From Apilactobacillus nanyangensis (GTDB taxonomy: Bacteria > Bacillota > Bacilli > Lactobacillales > Lactobacillaceae): a DNA stretch of 48,054 nt. This document shows, one piece after another, positions 39,496 through 48,054 of this stretch. Below the pieces are notes generated by a model that was given only the letters and a program-made list of their open reading frames with translations, was not told the origin of the DNA and did not search any database. The stretch is taken from the NCBI RefSeq assembly GCF_016861915.1, contig NZ_BOLX01000014.1, forward strand, positions 1 to 48,054, in the 5' to 3' direction. How positions within the stretch are numbered: position 1 is the stretch's first letter; each line of letters starts with the position of its first letter. The position numbers were made by a program, and so were the translations under genes.

Positions 39496-39954
39496 ATGGC
39501 AATTGAAGTTGGAGCAAAAGTTTCCGGCAAAGTATCAGGAATCACTAATTTTGGTGCTTTTGTTGATCTAGGCGAACACAAAACGGGATTGGTTCACATT
39601 AGTGAAATTTCTGATGGCTATATCAAAGATATCAAAGATGTTTTAAAAGTTGGCGATGACGTTAAGGTTAAGGTTCTAAACGTTGGTGACGATGGAAAGA
39701 TTGCTTTGTCAATCAGAAAAGCAGTTGACAAACCTGCTGAACCACAAAGAAGAGAACAACCAAAGATGGCCCATGGACATTCAAATCATGGTAAGTTTAG
39801 TGATAACCGTCATCACAATGATAACCATAAAAATAATAAGGCTAGTTTCGATGACTTAATGGACAGTTTCTTAAAGGAAAGTGAAAGCAGACTAGCTACA
39901 ATCAAGAAAAATACTGAAGGTAAGCGTGGAGGCCGTGGCGGTCGCCGTAGTTAA
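39496..39954 (+). CDS. yabR: S1 domain RNA-binding protein (YabR-like)
   Basis: A 152-aa protein. A single S1 OB-fold domain occupies about 1-75 (EVGAKVSGKVSGITNFGAFVDL, GLVHISEIS, KVLNVGDDGKIALSIRK). The rest is a His/Asn/Lys-rich linker with a conserved SFDDLMDSFLKESE helix and a basic end, GKRGGRGGRRS. It binds RNA or ribosomes by family. The exact role is unknown. AGGAGG lies before the ATG, 13 bases upstream. A terminator follows. Confidence 0.88.
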   Translation: MAIEVGAKVSGKVSGITNFGAFVDLGEHKTGLVHISEISDGYIKDIKDVLKVGDDVKVKVLNVGDDGKIALSIRKAVDKPAEPQRREQPKMAHGHSNHGKFSDNRHHNDNHKNNKASFDDLMDSFLKESESRLATIKKNTEGKRGGRGGRRS

Positions 39955-39962
39955 CCAAATAA

Positions 39963-40002
39963 AAAATGATTGGGGTAGATTACCTTAATCATTTTATTTT
40001 TA
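39963..40002 (+). terminator. Terminator after yabR
   Basis: AAAATGATTGGGGTA pairs with TACCTTAATCATTTT through two G-U pairs, followed by ATTTTT. Confidence 0.75.
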
Positions 40003-40033
40003 CCAAAAATTGTGACTAAAGGGGACGGTATTA

Positions 40034-41401
40034 ATGCCGGAACAAAATATTACCCAACAAAAATTTAATCAGTTGATTGAGAGCAAGAAGTGGTTTACGT
40101 CAGGGGAGAAAGTAGTGGTTGCAGTGTCTGCTGGAGTGGATTCAATGGCGCTACTTAACCTAATGATGAATTTACCAGAGAAGAACAAACCGAAAATCAT
40201 AGTTGCTCACGTTAACCATCATTTAAGATTCCAAAGTGCTGAGGAAGAACAATATATCAGAGACTTCTGCCAAGTTCACAATTTCAAAATTGAAGTTGGT
40301 AATTGGGAAGAACGATTTCACCCAAGCAATGGAATTGAAATGGCTGCTAGGAAATATAGATATGACTTCTTTTCAAAGGTCATGAAAGACAATAATTCAC
40401 GTATATTATTAACAGCACATCATGCCAATGACCAAGCAGAAACGGTCTTGATGCGATTAATTCGTGGTTCGTTTATCAAGGATTTAATTGGAATTAGAGA
40501 AAGCCGAAAGTTTAATGATGATAGATTGATTCGACCACTACTTGGTTTTAGCAAACAAGAACTAACGCAATACATGCAAACATTATCAATCAAATGGTAT
40601 GAAGATGACACTAATCAAAAACTAGATGTCACCAGAAATAGAATTAGGCATCGATTAATTCCATTTATTGAAGAAGAAAACAGTCGTGGAATTAAACACA
40701 TCAATGATTTTTCTCAACAATTGAAATTGATGAAAAAACAAAATGACTTTTTCTTTGAGAAATTGGCAAAAGATATCATTGGTGACGCTAAGACGTATGA
40801 TTTAGATGCATTCTTGGAATTGCCAAAACACGTTCAAACCGGATTAATCGATTATTTAATTGATCAAGAGGTGGTTGATGGTTTCAACGTAGATATCGTT
40901 AATCAAGTGACCTCGCTACTTAATAATGATGAAAAACCACAGGGTGTTGTTGAGTTATCAAACAATTTGAGCATAAAAAAGGAATATGACAGATTTTTAA
41001 TCGAAAATATCAATCAAAACCAAATAACTGGATTTAAAAACGATTATTTTGTGGTAACATTGAATAAATGGTATTTCGAAGATGATATCCAGTGGATGAT
41101 TACGGATAATTCCGATTTTTCAGATGATGAAGCAAGAAGAGTTTCTCGTTTTAATCTTTTGGATTCAGAATTCCCATTGATTGTACAAAAGACGCAAAAT
41201 CGTGATAGAATAACGCTTAAAAATGGTGGTCATCAAACGGCTAGGCGACTGTTTATTAACAAGAAAGTTCCTGTTGATAAAAGGCATTCAGCCAATAGTC
41301 TGATGACTGATCAGGGAAGGCTATTAGCCGTTTTAGGCTACAGTGAATCTGTATCTATCGATAACTCTAACGCTAGAGTTTATACATTAATCATTAAATA
41401 A
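40034..41401 (+). CDS. tilS: tRNA(Ile)-lysidine synthase
   Basis: A 455-aa PP-loop ATPase that converts C34 of tRNA-Ile(CAU) to lysidine so that it reads AUA. The PP-loop is VAVSAGVDSMALL, where Ala stands in the first Gly of the usual SGGxDS. HVNHHLR, LLTAHHANDQAETVLMRL and RNRIRH are TilS-specific. The C-terminal substrate domain ends with RITLKNGGHQTARRLFINKKVP. It heads the tilS-hpt-ftsH group. hpt starts 21 bases after the stop. Confidence 0.95.
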   Translation: MPEQNITQQKFNQLIESKKWFTSGEKVVVAVSAGVDSMALLNLMMNLPEKNKPKIIVAHVNHHLRFQSAEEEQYIRDFCQVHNFKIEVGNWEERFHPSNGIEMAARKYRYDFFSKVMKDNNSRILLTAHHANDQAETVLMRLIRGSFIKDLIGIRESRKFNDDRLIRPLLGFSKQELTQYMQTLSIKWYEDDTNQKLDVTRNRIRHRLIPFIEEENSRGIKHINDFSQQLKLMKKQNDFFFEKLAKDIIGDAKTYDLDAFLELPKHVQTGLIDYLIDQEVVDGFNVDIVNQVTSLLNNDEKPQGVVELSNNLSIKKEYDRFLIENINQNQITGFKNDYFVVTLNKWYFEDDIQWMITDNSDFSDDEARRVSRFNLLDSEFPLIVQKTQNRDRITLKNGGHQTARRLFINKKVPVDKRHSANSLMTDQGRLLAVLGYSESVSIDNSNARVYTLIIK

Positions 41402-41422
41402 AGTATGTGGAAGGAGAAACTA

Positions 41423-41965
41423 ATGAACAACGACATTCTAAAAACCTTGTATAGTAAGGAAGACATCACAGATGCTTGTCGCAGATTAGGTCAACAAATT
41501 ACAACTGATTACAAAGACAGAAAACCAGTGGTAGTTGGTGTATTGAAAGGTGCTATTTTCTTCATGACTGATATTGTCAGAGAAATGGACCTATACATGG
41601 ACATCGATTTTATTGACGTTTCAAGCTACCATGGAGGTACTGCATCAAGCGGAACCATTGAATTAATGAAAGATATTGATGTGGATGTTAACGGTAGGGA
41701 TGTTATTTTCATTGAAGATATTATCGATACTGGTAGAACATTGAAATATTTAGAAGACCTATTAGCTGAACGCGGTGCAAGATCTATTAAGGTATGTACT
41801 TTAATGGACAAGCCTGAAGGAAGAGTAGTTGAAGCTAAAGCCGATTACGTTGGTTTAGAAGTACCAAACGAATTCGTAGTTGGTTACGGTTTAGATTACC
41901 AAGGTAAGTATCGTAACCTTCCATATGTTGGAGTATTAAAACCAGAGGTTTATTCAGACAAATAA
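41423..41965 (+). CDS. hpt: Hypoxanthine phosphoribosyltransferase
   Basis: A 180-aa purine salvage enzyme using PRPP to make IMP or GMP. The PRPP loop is VIFIEDIIDTGRTL, VVGVLKGAIFFMTDIV is the N-terminal motif, and VPNEFVVGYGLDY the base-binding part. The ATG at 41423 has AAGGAG 6 bases upstream. An opening at 41405 lies before that site and is rejected. tilS-hpt-ftsH is conserved from Bacillus to Lactobacillus. Confidence 0.96.
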   Translation: MNNDILKTLYSKEDITDACRRLGQQITTDYKDRKPVVVGVLKGAIFFMTDIVREMDLYMDIDFIDVSSYHGGTASSGTIELMKDIDVDVNGRDVIFIEDIIDTGRTLKYLEDLLAERGARSIKVCTLMDKPEGRVVEAKADYVGLEVPNEFVVGYGLDYQGKYRNLPYVGVLKPEVYSDK

Positions 41966-42007
41966 ATGGTTAATTCTTCTGAAAAATGATAATATATGCT
42001 TCGTGTA

Positions 42008-42052
42008 ATGTATTGAAAAATTGGCGGGTCTCACCATGTTATTTTTAATACA
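42008..42052 (+). promoter_or_regulatory. Hairpin in the ftsH leader
   Basis: ATGTATT plus AAAAAT and TGG pair with CCA, ATTTTT and AATACAT, an interrupted stem of about 15 pairs around GCGGGTCTCA. There is no T run after it, so it is probably a leader structure and not a terminator. A TGATAATAT -10-like element lies upstream near 41987-41995. Confidence 0.4.
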
Positions 42053-42082
42053 TAAACAAGCATTGAACACAGGAGGCAATTG

Positions 42083-44068
42083 ATGCGTAATAATAATAAA
42101 GGATTATTCAAGAACAGCCTGTTCTACATAGTGTGCTTCTTGATTGTCTTGGGAGTTACTTTCTTTGTCACATCAAAGAACGGTCAACCTCAAAACAAAG
42201 AATTACAATCTAGTCAGTTTGTTCAAGAACTAAAAGATAACAAAATTAAGAGCTTTTCAATTCAACCTGAAAATGGTGTTTACACTGTTTCTGGTGAATA
42301 TAGAAAAGCCCAAAGCGTTAAATCAAATAATTCTAGTAGCATTTTATTCAGTAATACCAAGAGTGAAACTAAGGTTTCATCATTCAAGACTAAGGTTTTG
42401 AAGAATAACGGTACTATTAATGAAATTACAAACTATGCTAAGAAGAATAACGTTAAGATGGGTGCAAAGGCTGCTGACACTGATGGCGGTTTCTGGTCAA
42501 ACCTAATCTTCTCATTACTACCAATGCTAATCATCATCATTTTCTTCTTCGTTATGATGAACCAAATGGGTGGTAAGAATGGCAGTAAGGGCGGCATCAT
42601 GGGTGTTGGCAAGTCAAAAGCTAAACCAACTAAGAGTGATGTTCGTTTCACAGACGTTGCTGGTGAAGAAGAAGAAAAGCAAGAACTTGTTGAAATCGTT
42701 GAATTCTTAAAGGATCCAAAGAAGTTCACCAAGTTAGGTGCTAAGATTCCTCACGGTGTCCTATTAGAAGGACCTCCAGGAACTGGTAAAACTTTACTAG
42801 CTAAAGCTGTATCAGGTGAAGCTGGTGTTCCATTTTACTCAATTTCAGGTTCTGATTTCGTTGAAATGTTTGTTGGGGTTGGGGCTAGTCGTGTTCGTGA
42901 CTTATTCACACAGGCTAAAAAAGAAGCTCCAGCAATCATTTTCATTGATGAAATTGATGCTGTTGGTAGAAAACGTGGCAACGGCATGGGCGGTGGCCAT
43001 GATGAAAGAGAACAAACATTGAACCAACTATTGGTTGAAATGGATGGTTTCTCAGGTAATGATGGTGTTATCGTAATTGCTGCAACTAACCGTGCTGACG
43101 TGTTGGATCCTGCTTTGACTCGTCCAGGTCGTTTCGACCGTAAGGTACTAGTTGGTAGACCAGACGTTAAGGGTAGAGAAGCAATCTTAAAGGTACATGC
43201 TAAGAACAAGCCAATCGCTGATAACGTTGACTTACATGAAATTGCTAAACAAACTCCAGGTTTTGTTGGTGCCGATTTAGCTAACTTGTTAAACGAAGCT
43301 GCTTTATTAGCTGCTAGAAGAAACAAGACAGAAATTGGCCCATCAGAATTGGATGAAGCTGAAGACCGTGTAATTGCTGGTCCAGCTAAGAAAGATAAAG
43401 TTGTTAGTCAAAAAGAACAAAACATTGTTGCCAACCACGAAGCTGGTCACACAATTGTTGGTTTAGTTCTAAATGATGCTCGTGTAGTTCACAAGGTAAC
43501 TATTGTTCCTCGTGGACGTGCCGGCGGATACGCAATTATGCTTCCAAGAGAAGACCAACAATTGCTATCTAAGAAGAACGCAATGGAACAACTTGCTGGT
43601 TTAATGGGTGGTAGAACTGCCGAAGAAATCATCTTCGACTCATTGTCTTCAGGTGCTTCTAATGATTTCGAACAAGCTACTAACTTAGCTCGTGCTATGG
43701 TTACTCAATATGGTATGAGTGAAAAGCTAGGAACTGTTCAATTGGAAAGTCCAAACGATGACCCATACGCAAGAAGATATTCTGAAAAGACTGCTTCAGT
43801 TATCGATGAGGAAGTAAGAAGATTAATTGATGAAGCTCATGGTCAAGCTCATGACATTATTGAACAACACCGTGAACAACATAAGGCAATCGCTGACGCA
43901 TTGATTAAGTACGAAACATTAGACGAAAAGGAAATTTTGAGTCTATACCGTACTGGTAAGATGCCAGAAGAAACTACTTCAAGTGATAACGAAGATGCTT
44001 CTTTTGAAGAAAGCAAAGAACAACTAGAACAAAAAGAAAATCAACATCAAGATAATGATGAAGACTAA
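42083..44068 (+). CDS. ftsH: ATP-dependent zinc metalloprotease FtsH
   Basis: A 661-aa membrane-anchored AAA+ protease. Two membrane helices (about 10-28 and 132-153) flank an extracytoplasmic domain. Walker A is GPPGTGKT at 230-237, Walker B is [10 protein letters not shown], the second region of homology is [10 protein letters not shown], and the zinc motif is HEAGH at 452-456. The C-terminal tail is Glu-, Gln- and Asp-rich. It degrades misfolded membrane proteins. The ATG at 42083 with AGGAGG 6 bases upstream is preferred to a TTG at 42080. Confidence 0.97.
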   Translation: MRNNNKGLFKNSLFYIVCFLIVLGVTFFVTSKNGQPQNKELQSSQFVQELKDNKIKSFSIQPENGVYTVSGEYRKAQSVKSNNSSSILFSNTKSETKVSSFKTKVLKNNGTINEITNYAKKNNVKMGAKAADTDGGFWSNLIFSLLPMLIIIIFFFVMMNQMGGKNGSKGGIMGVGKSKAKPTKSDVRFTDVAGEEEEKQELVEIVEFLKDPKKFTKLGAKIPHGVLLEGPPGTGKTLLAKAVSGEAGVPFYSISGSDFVEMFVGVGASRVRDLFTQAKKEAPAIIFIDEIDAVGRKRGNGMGGGHDEREQTLNQLLVEMDGFSGNDGVIVIAATNRADVLDPALTRPGRFDRKVLVGRPDVKGREAILKVHAKNKPIADNVDLHEIAKQTPGFVGADLANLLNEAALLAARRNKTEIGPSELDEAEDRVIAGPAKKDKVVSQKEQNIVANHEAGHTIVGLVLNDARVVHKVTIVPRGRAGGYAIMLPREDQQLLSKKNAMEQLAGLMGGRTAEEIIFDSLSSGASNDFEQATNLARAMVTQYGMSEKLGTVQLESPNDDPYARRYSEKTASVIDEEVRRLIDEAHGQAHDIIEQHREQHKAIADALIKYETLDEKEILSLYRTGKMPEETTSSDNEDASFEESKEQLEQKENQHQDNDED

Positions 44069-44075
44069 CTAATAG

Positions 44076-44111
44076 AGCGTGGGTTGAATTTATTTGACTC
44101 ACGCTTTTTTA
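44076..44111 (+). terminator. Terminator after ftsH
   Basis: AGCGTGGGT pairs with ACTCACGCT (one G-U pair), loop TGAATTTATTTG, then a T run. It separates ftsH from hslO. Confidence 0.82.
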
Positions 44112-44135
44112 GGTGATTATGGAGGAAAAAACAAA

Positions 44136-45026
44136 ATGGCAGACTATTTAACAAAGAGTGTCACTAAAGATGGTATGTTTAGAGCATATGCAATGGAAGC
44201 TACTGGAGTAGTTGACAAAGCACAAAAAGATCATAGAACATGGCCTGTATCTTCAGCTGTATTAGGTCGTTCATTGGTAGCTAGTCTATTATTGGCTACA
44301 TCAGTATTAAAGGGTAAAGAGACAATGACTGTAAAGGTATTGGGTGATGGCCCTGCTGGACCAGTCTTGGTCGACGTTGATGCAAACGGTCACGTTAAGG
44401 GATACATTCACAATCCACACGTTGACTTACCATTAAACAAACACCACAAACTAGACGTTGGTGGTGCTGTTGGACAAGGTAGTTTAGAAGTAATGAAAAA
44501 TCTAGGTGGAGATGAACCATACGTAAGTAACGTTCAACTAGTTTCAGGTGAAATTGGTGATGACTTTACTTTCTACCTAGCTCAATCAGAACAAATTCCA
44601 TCAGCTGTTGGTGTATCTGTATACGTAAATGAAGATGGAACCATTGGCGCTGCTGGTGGTTACTTGATTCAAGTACTACCTGGGGCATCAGATGATGCGA
44701 TCAGCAAACTCGAAGAACGTTTGAAGTCAATTCCAATGATTTCAGAACTATTCTTATCAAAGCAAAAACCAGAAGATATCTTGAAACTAATCTTTGGTGA
44801 AGATAACATCGATATCTTACAAAACATGCCTGTAGAATTTAAGTGTGATTGTTCAAAGGAAAAGTTTGGTGAAAAGATTGCCGGTTTAAACGATAAGGAA
44901 ATTCAAGCCATGATTGACGAAGACCATGGAGCAAAAGTTATTTGTAACTTCTGTGAAAACGAATATAACTACAGTGAAGATGACTTGAGAGCATTGTTGT
45001 CAGATAATCAAGATTCAAAAGAATAG
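44136..45026 (+). CDS. hslO: Redox-regulated chaperone Hsp33
   Basis: A 296-aa holdase activated by oxidation. The N-terminal core has FRAYAMEATGVV and HRTWPVSSAVLGRSL. The C-terminal zinc switch shows CDC (in FKCDCSKEKF) and CNFC, the CXC/CXXC pattern with four zinc-binding cysteines. The ATG at 44136 follows GGAGG. A frame opening at 44094 would begin in the ftsH terminator and is rejected. ftsH-hslO-dusB-lysS is a known lactobacillar order. Confidence 0.96.
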   Translation: MADYLTKSVTKDGMFRAYAMEATGVVDKAQKDHRTWPVSSAVLGRSLVASLLLATSVLKGKETMTVKVLGDGPAGPVLVDVDANGHVKGYIHNPHVDLPLNKHHKLDVGGAVGQGSLEVMKNLGGDEPYVSNVQLVSGEIGDDFTFYLAQSEQIPSAVGVSVYVNEDGTIGAAGGYLIQVLPGASDDAISKLEERLKSIPMISELFLSKQKPEDILKLIFGEDNIDILQNMPVEFKCDCSKEKFGEKIAGLNDKEIQAMIDEDHGAKVICNFCENEYNYSEDDLRALLSDNQDSKE

Positions 45027-45051
45027 TAAGTATGCAGTTTTATTTTTAGTG

Positions 45052-45060
45052 TGATATGAT
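45052..45060 (+). promoter_or_regulatory. dusB promoter, extended -10
   Basis: TGATATGAT, TG-N-TATGAT, 42 bases before dusB. No clear -35. Confidence 0.45.
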
Positions 45061-45101
45061 ATTTATCATGCTAAACGTGTTTAAAATTGAGGTGAATATA
45101 A

Positions 45102-46112
45102 ATGGAATGGAAAATCGGAGATGTTACAATCCCCAATCAAGTAGTTGTTGCTCCAATGGCTGGGGTTACTAACACTGCTTTTAGAATGATTTGTAAAGAA
45201 TCAGGAGCTGGACTTGTTGTCTGTGAAATGATTTCTGATCGTGGTTTAATGCACAAGAACAAGAAGACTCTAAGTATGTTGGATATCGATCCAAAGGAAC
45301 ACCCAATGAGTATTCAAATTTTTGGTGGTACTAAGGAAACCCTTGTAGAAGGGGCTAAGTTTATCGACCAAGAAACTGATGCAGATATCATTGATATCAA
45401 CATGGGTTGCCCTGTAAACAAGGTTATTAAGACTGATGCTGGTTCAAAATGGCTATTGGATCCTAATAAGGTATACGAAATGGTTTCATACGTTACAGAT
45501 GCTGTTAAGAAACCAGTTACTGTTAAGATGAGAACTGGATGGGATGAAGACCACGTATACGCAGTTCAAAATGCATTGATGGCAGAAAAGGCCGGTGCCT
45601 CAGCTATTGCAATGCATGGTAGAACTAGAAAGCAAATGTACACTGGTAGCGCTGACTGGGATGTTTTAAAACAAGTTGCTGATGCTTTAACAATTCCATT
45701 TATGGGTAATGGGGATGTTAGAACTCCTCAAGAAGCTAAAAAGATGTTAGACGAAGTTGGAGCAGACGCTGTAATGATTGGTCGTGCCGCTGAAGGTAAC
45801 CCATGGATGCTACAACAAACCAGACACTACCTAGAAACTGGTGAACTTTTGAAGGAACCTACAGTTGATGAAAAGATTGCAACTGCTAAGGAGCATTTAC
45901 ACCGTTTAGTAGGTGTGAAGGGTGAATTCACTGGTCCTCGTGAATTTAGAGGTCAAGCTGCATACTACCTAAAGGGTATTTCTCACTCAGCTAGAACTAA
46001 GGTAGCTTTAAACAATGCAGAAACTGAACAAGAAATGGACGATATTTTCGACAATTTCCTTGAAAAGACCCATAAAAGAGCAGCAAAAAATGCGGATTTA
46101 AGTGAAATGTAA
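45102..46112 (+). CDS. dusB: tRNA-dihydrouridine synthase DusB
   Basis: A 336-aa FMN-dependent enzyme reducing uridine in the tRNA D-loop. The TIM barrel begins VVVAPMAGVTNTAFR. The catalytic Cys is in INMGCPVNKV. FMN-contact motifs are VKMRTGWDE, MHGRTRKQMYTG and MGNGDVRTPQEA, with MIGRAAEGNPWM near the barrel end. A helical domain closes the chain. Single gene between hslO and lysS. AGGTG precedes the ATG. Confidence 0.95.
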   Translation: MEWKIGDVTIPNQVVVAPMAGVTNTAFRMICKESGAGLVVCEMISDRGLMHKNKKTLSMLDIDPKEHPMSIQIFGGTKETLVEGAKFIDQETDADIIDINMGCPVNKVIKTDAGSKWLLDPNKVYEMVSYVTDAVKKPVTVKMRTGWDEDHVYAVQNALMAEKAGASAIAMHGRTRKQMYTGSADWDVLKQVADALTIPFMGNGDVRTPQEAKKMLDEVGADAVMIGRAAEGNPWMLQQTRHYLETGELLKEPTVDEKIATAKEHLHRLVGVKGEFTGPREFRGQAAYYLKGISHSARTKVALNNAETEQEMDDIFDNFLEKTHKRAAKNADLSEM

Positions 46113-46129
46113 TTTTTTAAATTATTTTA

Positions 46130-46138
46130 TGGTATTAT
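46130..46138 (+). promoter_or_regulatory. lysS promoter, extended -10
   Basis: TGGTATTAT, extended -10 with TATTAT, about 40 bases before the lysS GTG. Confidence 0.45.
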
Positions 46139-46143
46139 GTTAA

Positions 46144-47685
<1,542 letters not shown>

Positions 47686-47699
47686 TATCTGTAATTAAG

Positions 47700-47739
47700 C
47701 GTAAAGAATTGATTAAATTCAATTCTTTACGTTTTTTTT
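47700..47739 (+). terminator. Terminator after lysS
   Basis: A perfect 13-bp stem CGTAAAGAATTGA/TCAATTCTTTACG with a 6-nt loop, followed by eight T and G. Confidence 0.9.
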
Positions 47740-47750
47740 GTTGAAAGTGG

Positions 47751-47779
47751 TTGACGATGTTCCACAATCTTGATAATAT
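47751..47779 (+). promoter_or_regulatory. rrn promoter P1
   Basis: TTGACG (47751-47756), 17 bp, TAATAT (47774-47779) with an extended TG. Its spacer closely resembles that of P3. Confidence 0.7.
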
Positions 47780-47833
47780 ATTAAATGTTGTTTGAAAGAC
47801 GGACAGCTAAAAAAAATTAAATATAAAAAGTTG

Positions 47834-47862
47834 TTGACATAACAGCGATTGCGTGGCATAAT
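47834..47862 (+). promoter_or_regulatory. rrn promoter P2
   Basis: TTGACA (47834-47839), 17 bp, CATAAT (47857-47862), with TGG before the -10 (extended type). Confidence 0.72.
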
Positions 47863-47919
47863 ATTTATTGTTGTCGTTAAGAGATGACGTTAATAAATTT
47901 GATTGCTTAAAATTAGTTG

Positions 47920-47948
47920 TTGACATTGTTTCACAACTTTGATATACT
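47920..47948 (+). promoter_or_regulatory. rrn promoter P3
   Basis: TTGACA (47920-47925), 17 bp, TATACT (47943-47948). Nearest to the rRNA leader. Confidence 0.78.
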
Positions 47949-47981
47949 TAAGAAGTCGTAATTTTAGACATATAAATGGTA

Positions 47982-48054
47982 GATCTTTGAAAACTGAACA
48001 AGATTGATAATCGATGATGTGTAAGGAACTTACAACTTGGTTGTAAGAATTAAA
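47982..48054 (+). promoter_or_regulatory. 16S rRNA leader with boxA and processing stem
   Basis: GATCTTTGAAAACTGAACA is the boxA-like sequence that precedes 16S rRNA in Bacillota and recruits antitermination factors. A perfect hairpin CTTACAAC-TTG-GTTGTAAG follows at 48029-48047. The 16S gene itself must begin beyond the window. Apart from this leader and the three promoters, the 47686-48054 stretch holds only the lysS terminator. Confidence 0.8.

Noticed and set aside
40109-40150. TilS PP-loop SAGVDS as a sign of inactivation
   Set aside because: The catalytic Ser, second Gly, Asp and Ser are kept and the rest of the protein is intact; I regard it as a tolerated family variant.
42835-43326. 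163-aa minus-strand frame opposite ftsH
   Set aside because: It is antisense to the conserved AAA+ core; its length reflects codon bias of ftsH.

Overview
The window is an AT-rich, gene-dense chromosomal segment of a Gram-positive Bacillota bacterium, most likely a heterofermentative member of the Lactobacillaceae (a low-GC lineage such as Fructilactobacillus or Apilactobacillus is my guess, not proven). The reasons are Shine-Dalgarno sequences close to AGGAGG before nearly every gene, frequent TTG and GTG starts, T-box and PurR regulation, a mevalonate-pathway HMG-CoA reductase beside an orphan ispE, an L-lactate dehydrogenase, type B L31, and the Bacillus-like order mfd - flippase - rqcP - divIC - yabR - tilS - hpt - ftsH - hslO - dusB - lysS.

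The segment lies between two ribosomal RNA operons of the same orientation. Bases 1-76 are the 3' end of a 5S rRNA, followed by tRNA-Thr(GGT). Bases 47740-48054 hold three promoters and the boxA-containing leader of a second rrn operon, whose 16S gene begins beyond the window. No phage, transposase, CRISPR array or restriction system was seen. Almost everything is housekeeping.

Layout: (a) 0.2-4.9 kb, helD on the minus strand, divergent from a T-box-controlled trpS and a Ppx/GppA phosphatase. (b) 4.9-8.8 kb, a tight cluster of mvaA, a protein with a zincin-type HELIH motif, a sirtuin and a DUF72 protein. (c) 8.8-13.5 kb, metG, then tatD-rnmV-rsmA (rRNA maturation) and veg with stacked promoters. 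(d) 13.6-18.3 kb, ispE, purR-glmU and prs plus a small membrane protein, with PurBox sequences upstream of ispE and purR. (e) 18.3-20.5 kb, a minus-strand pair of HAD phosphatase and HD hydrolase. (f) 20.6-25.4 kb, DUF1934, rpoE, pyrG with a CTP-sensing attenuator, murA with Asp in place of the catalytic Cys, and rpmE2. (g) 25.4-32.8 kb, LMW phosphatase (minus), murF, cshA, alr-mazE-mazF, and a CBS protein and ldh (both minus). (h) 32.9-47.7 kb, pth-mfd-flippase-rqcP, divIC, yabR, tilS-hpt-ftsH, hslO, dusB and lysS.

Functional themes are translation (trpS, metG, lysS, pth, tilS, dusB, rsmA, rnmV, rqcP, L31), cell-wall synthesis and division (glmU, murA, murF, alr, flippase, divIC), nucleotide supply and its regulation (purR, prs, pyrG, hpt), RNA polymerase accessory factors (helD, rpoE, mfd) and protein or redox stress (ftsH, hslO). 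I found no clear new multi-gene system. The best candidates for a second look are the uncharacterised HELIH protein with its mvaA/sirtuin neighbours, the MurA Cys-to-Asp change, the sirtuin with an apparent Cys3His zinc site, the divergent MazE, the stacked promoters at veg and rrn, and the regulatory leaders (T-box, pyrG, PurBox).
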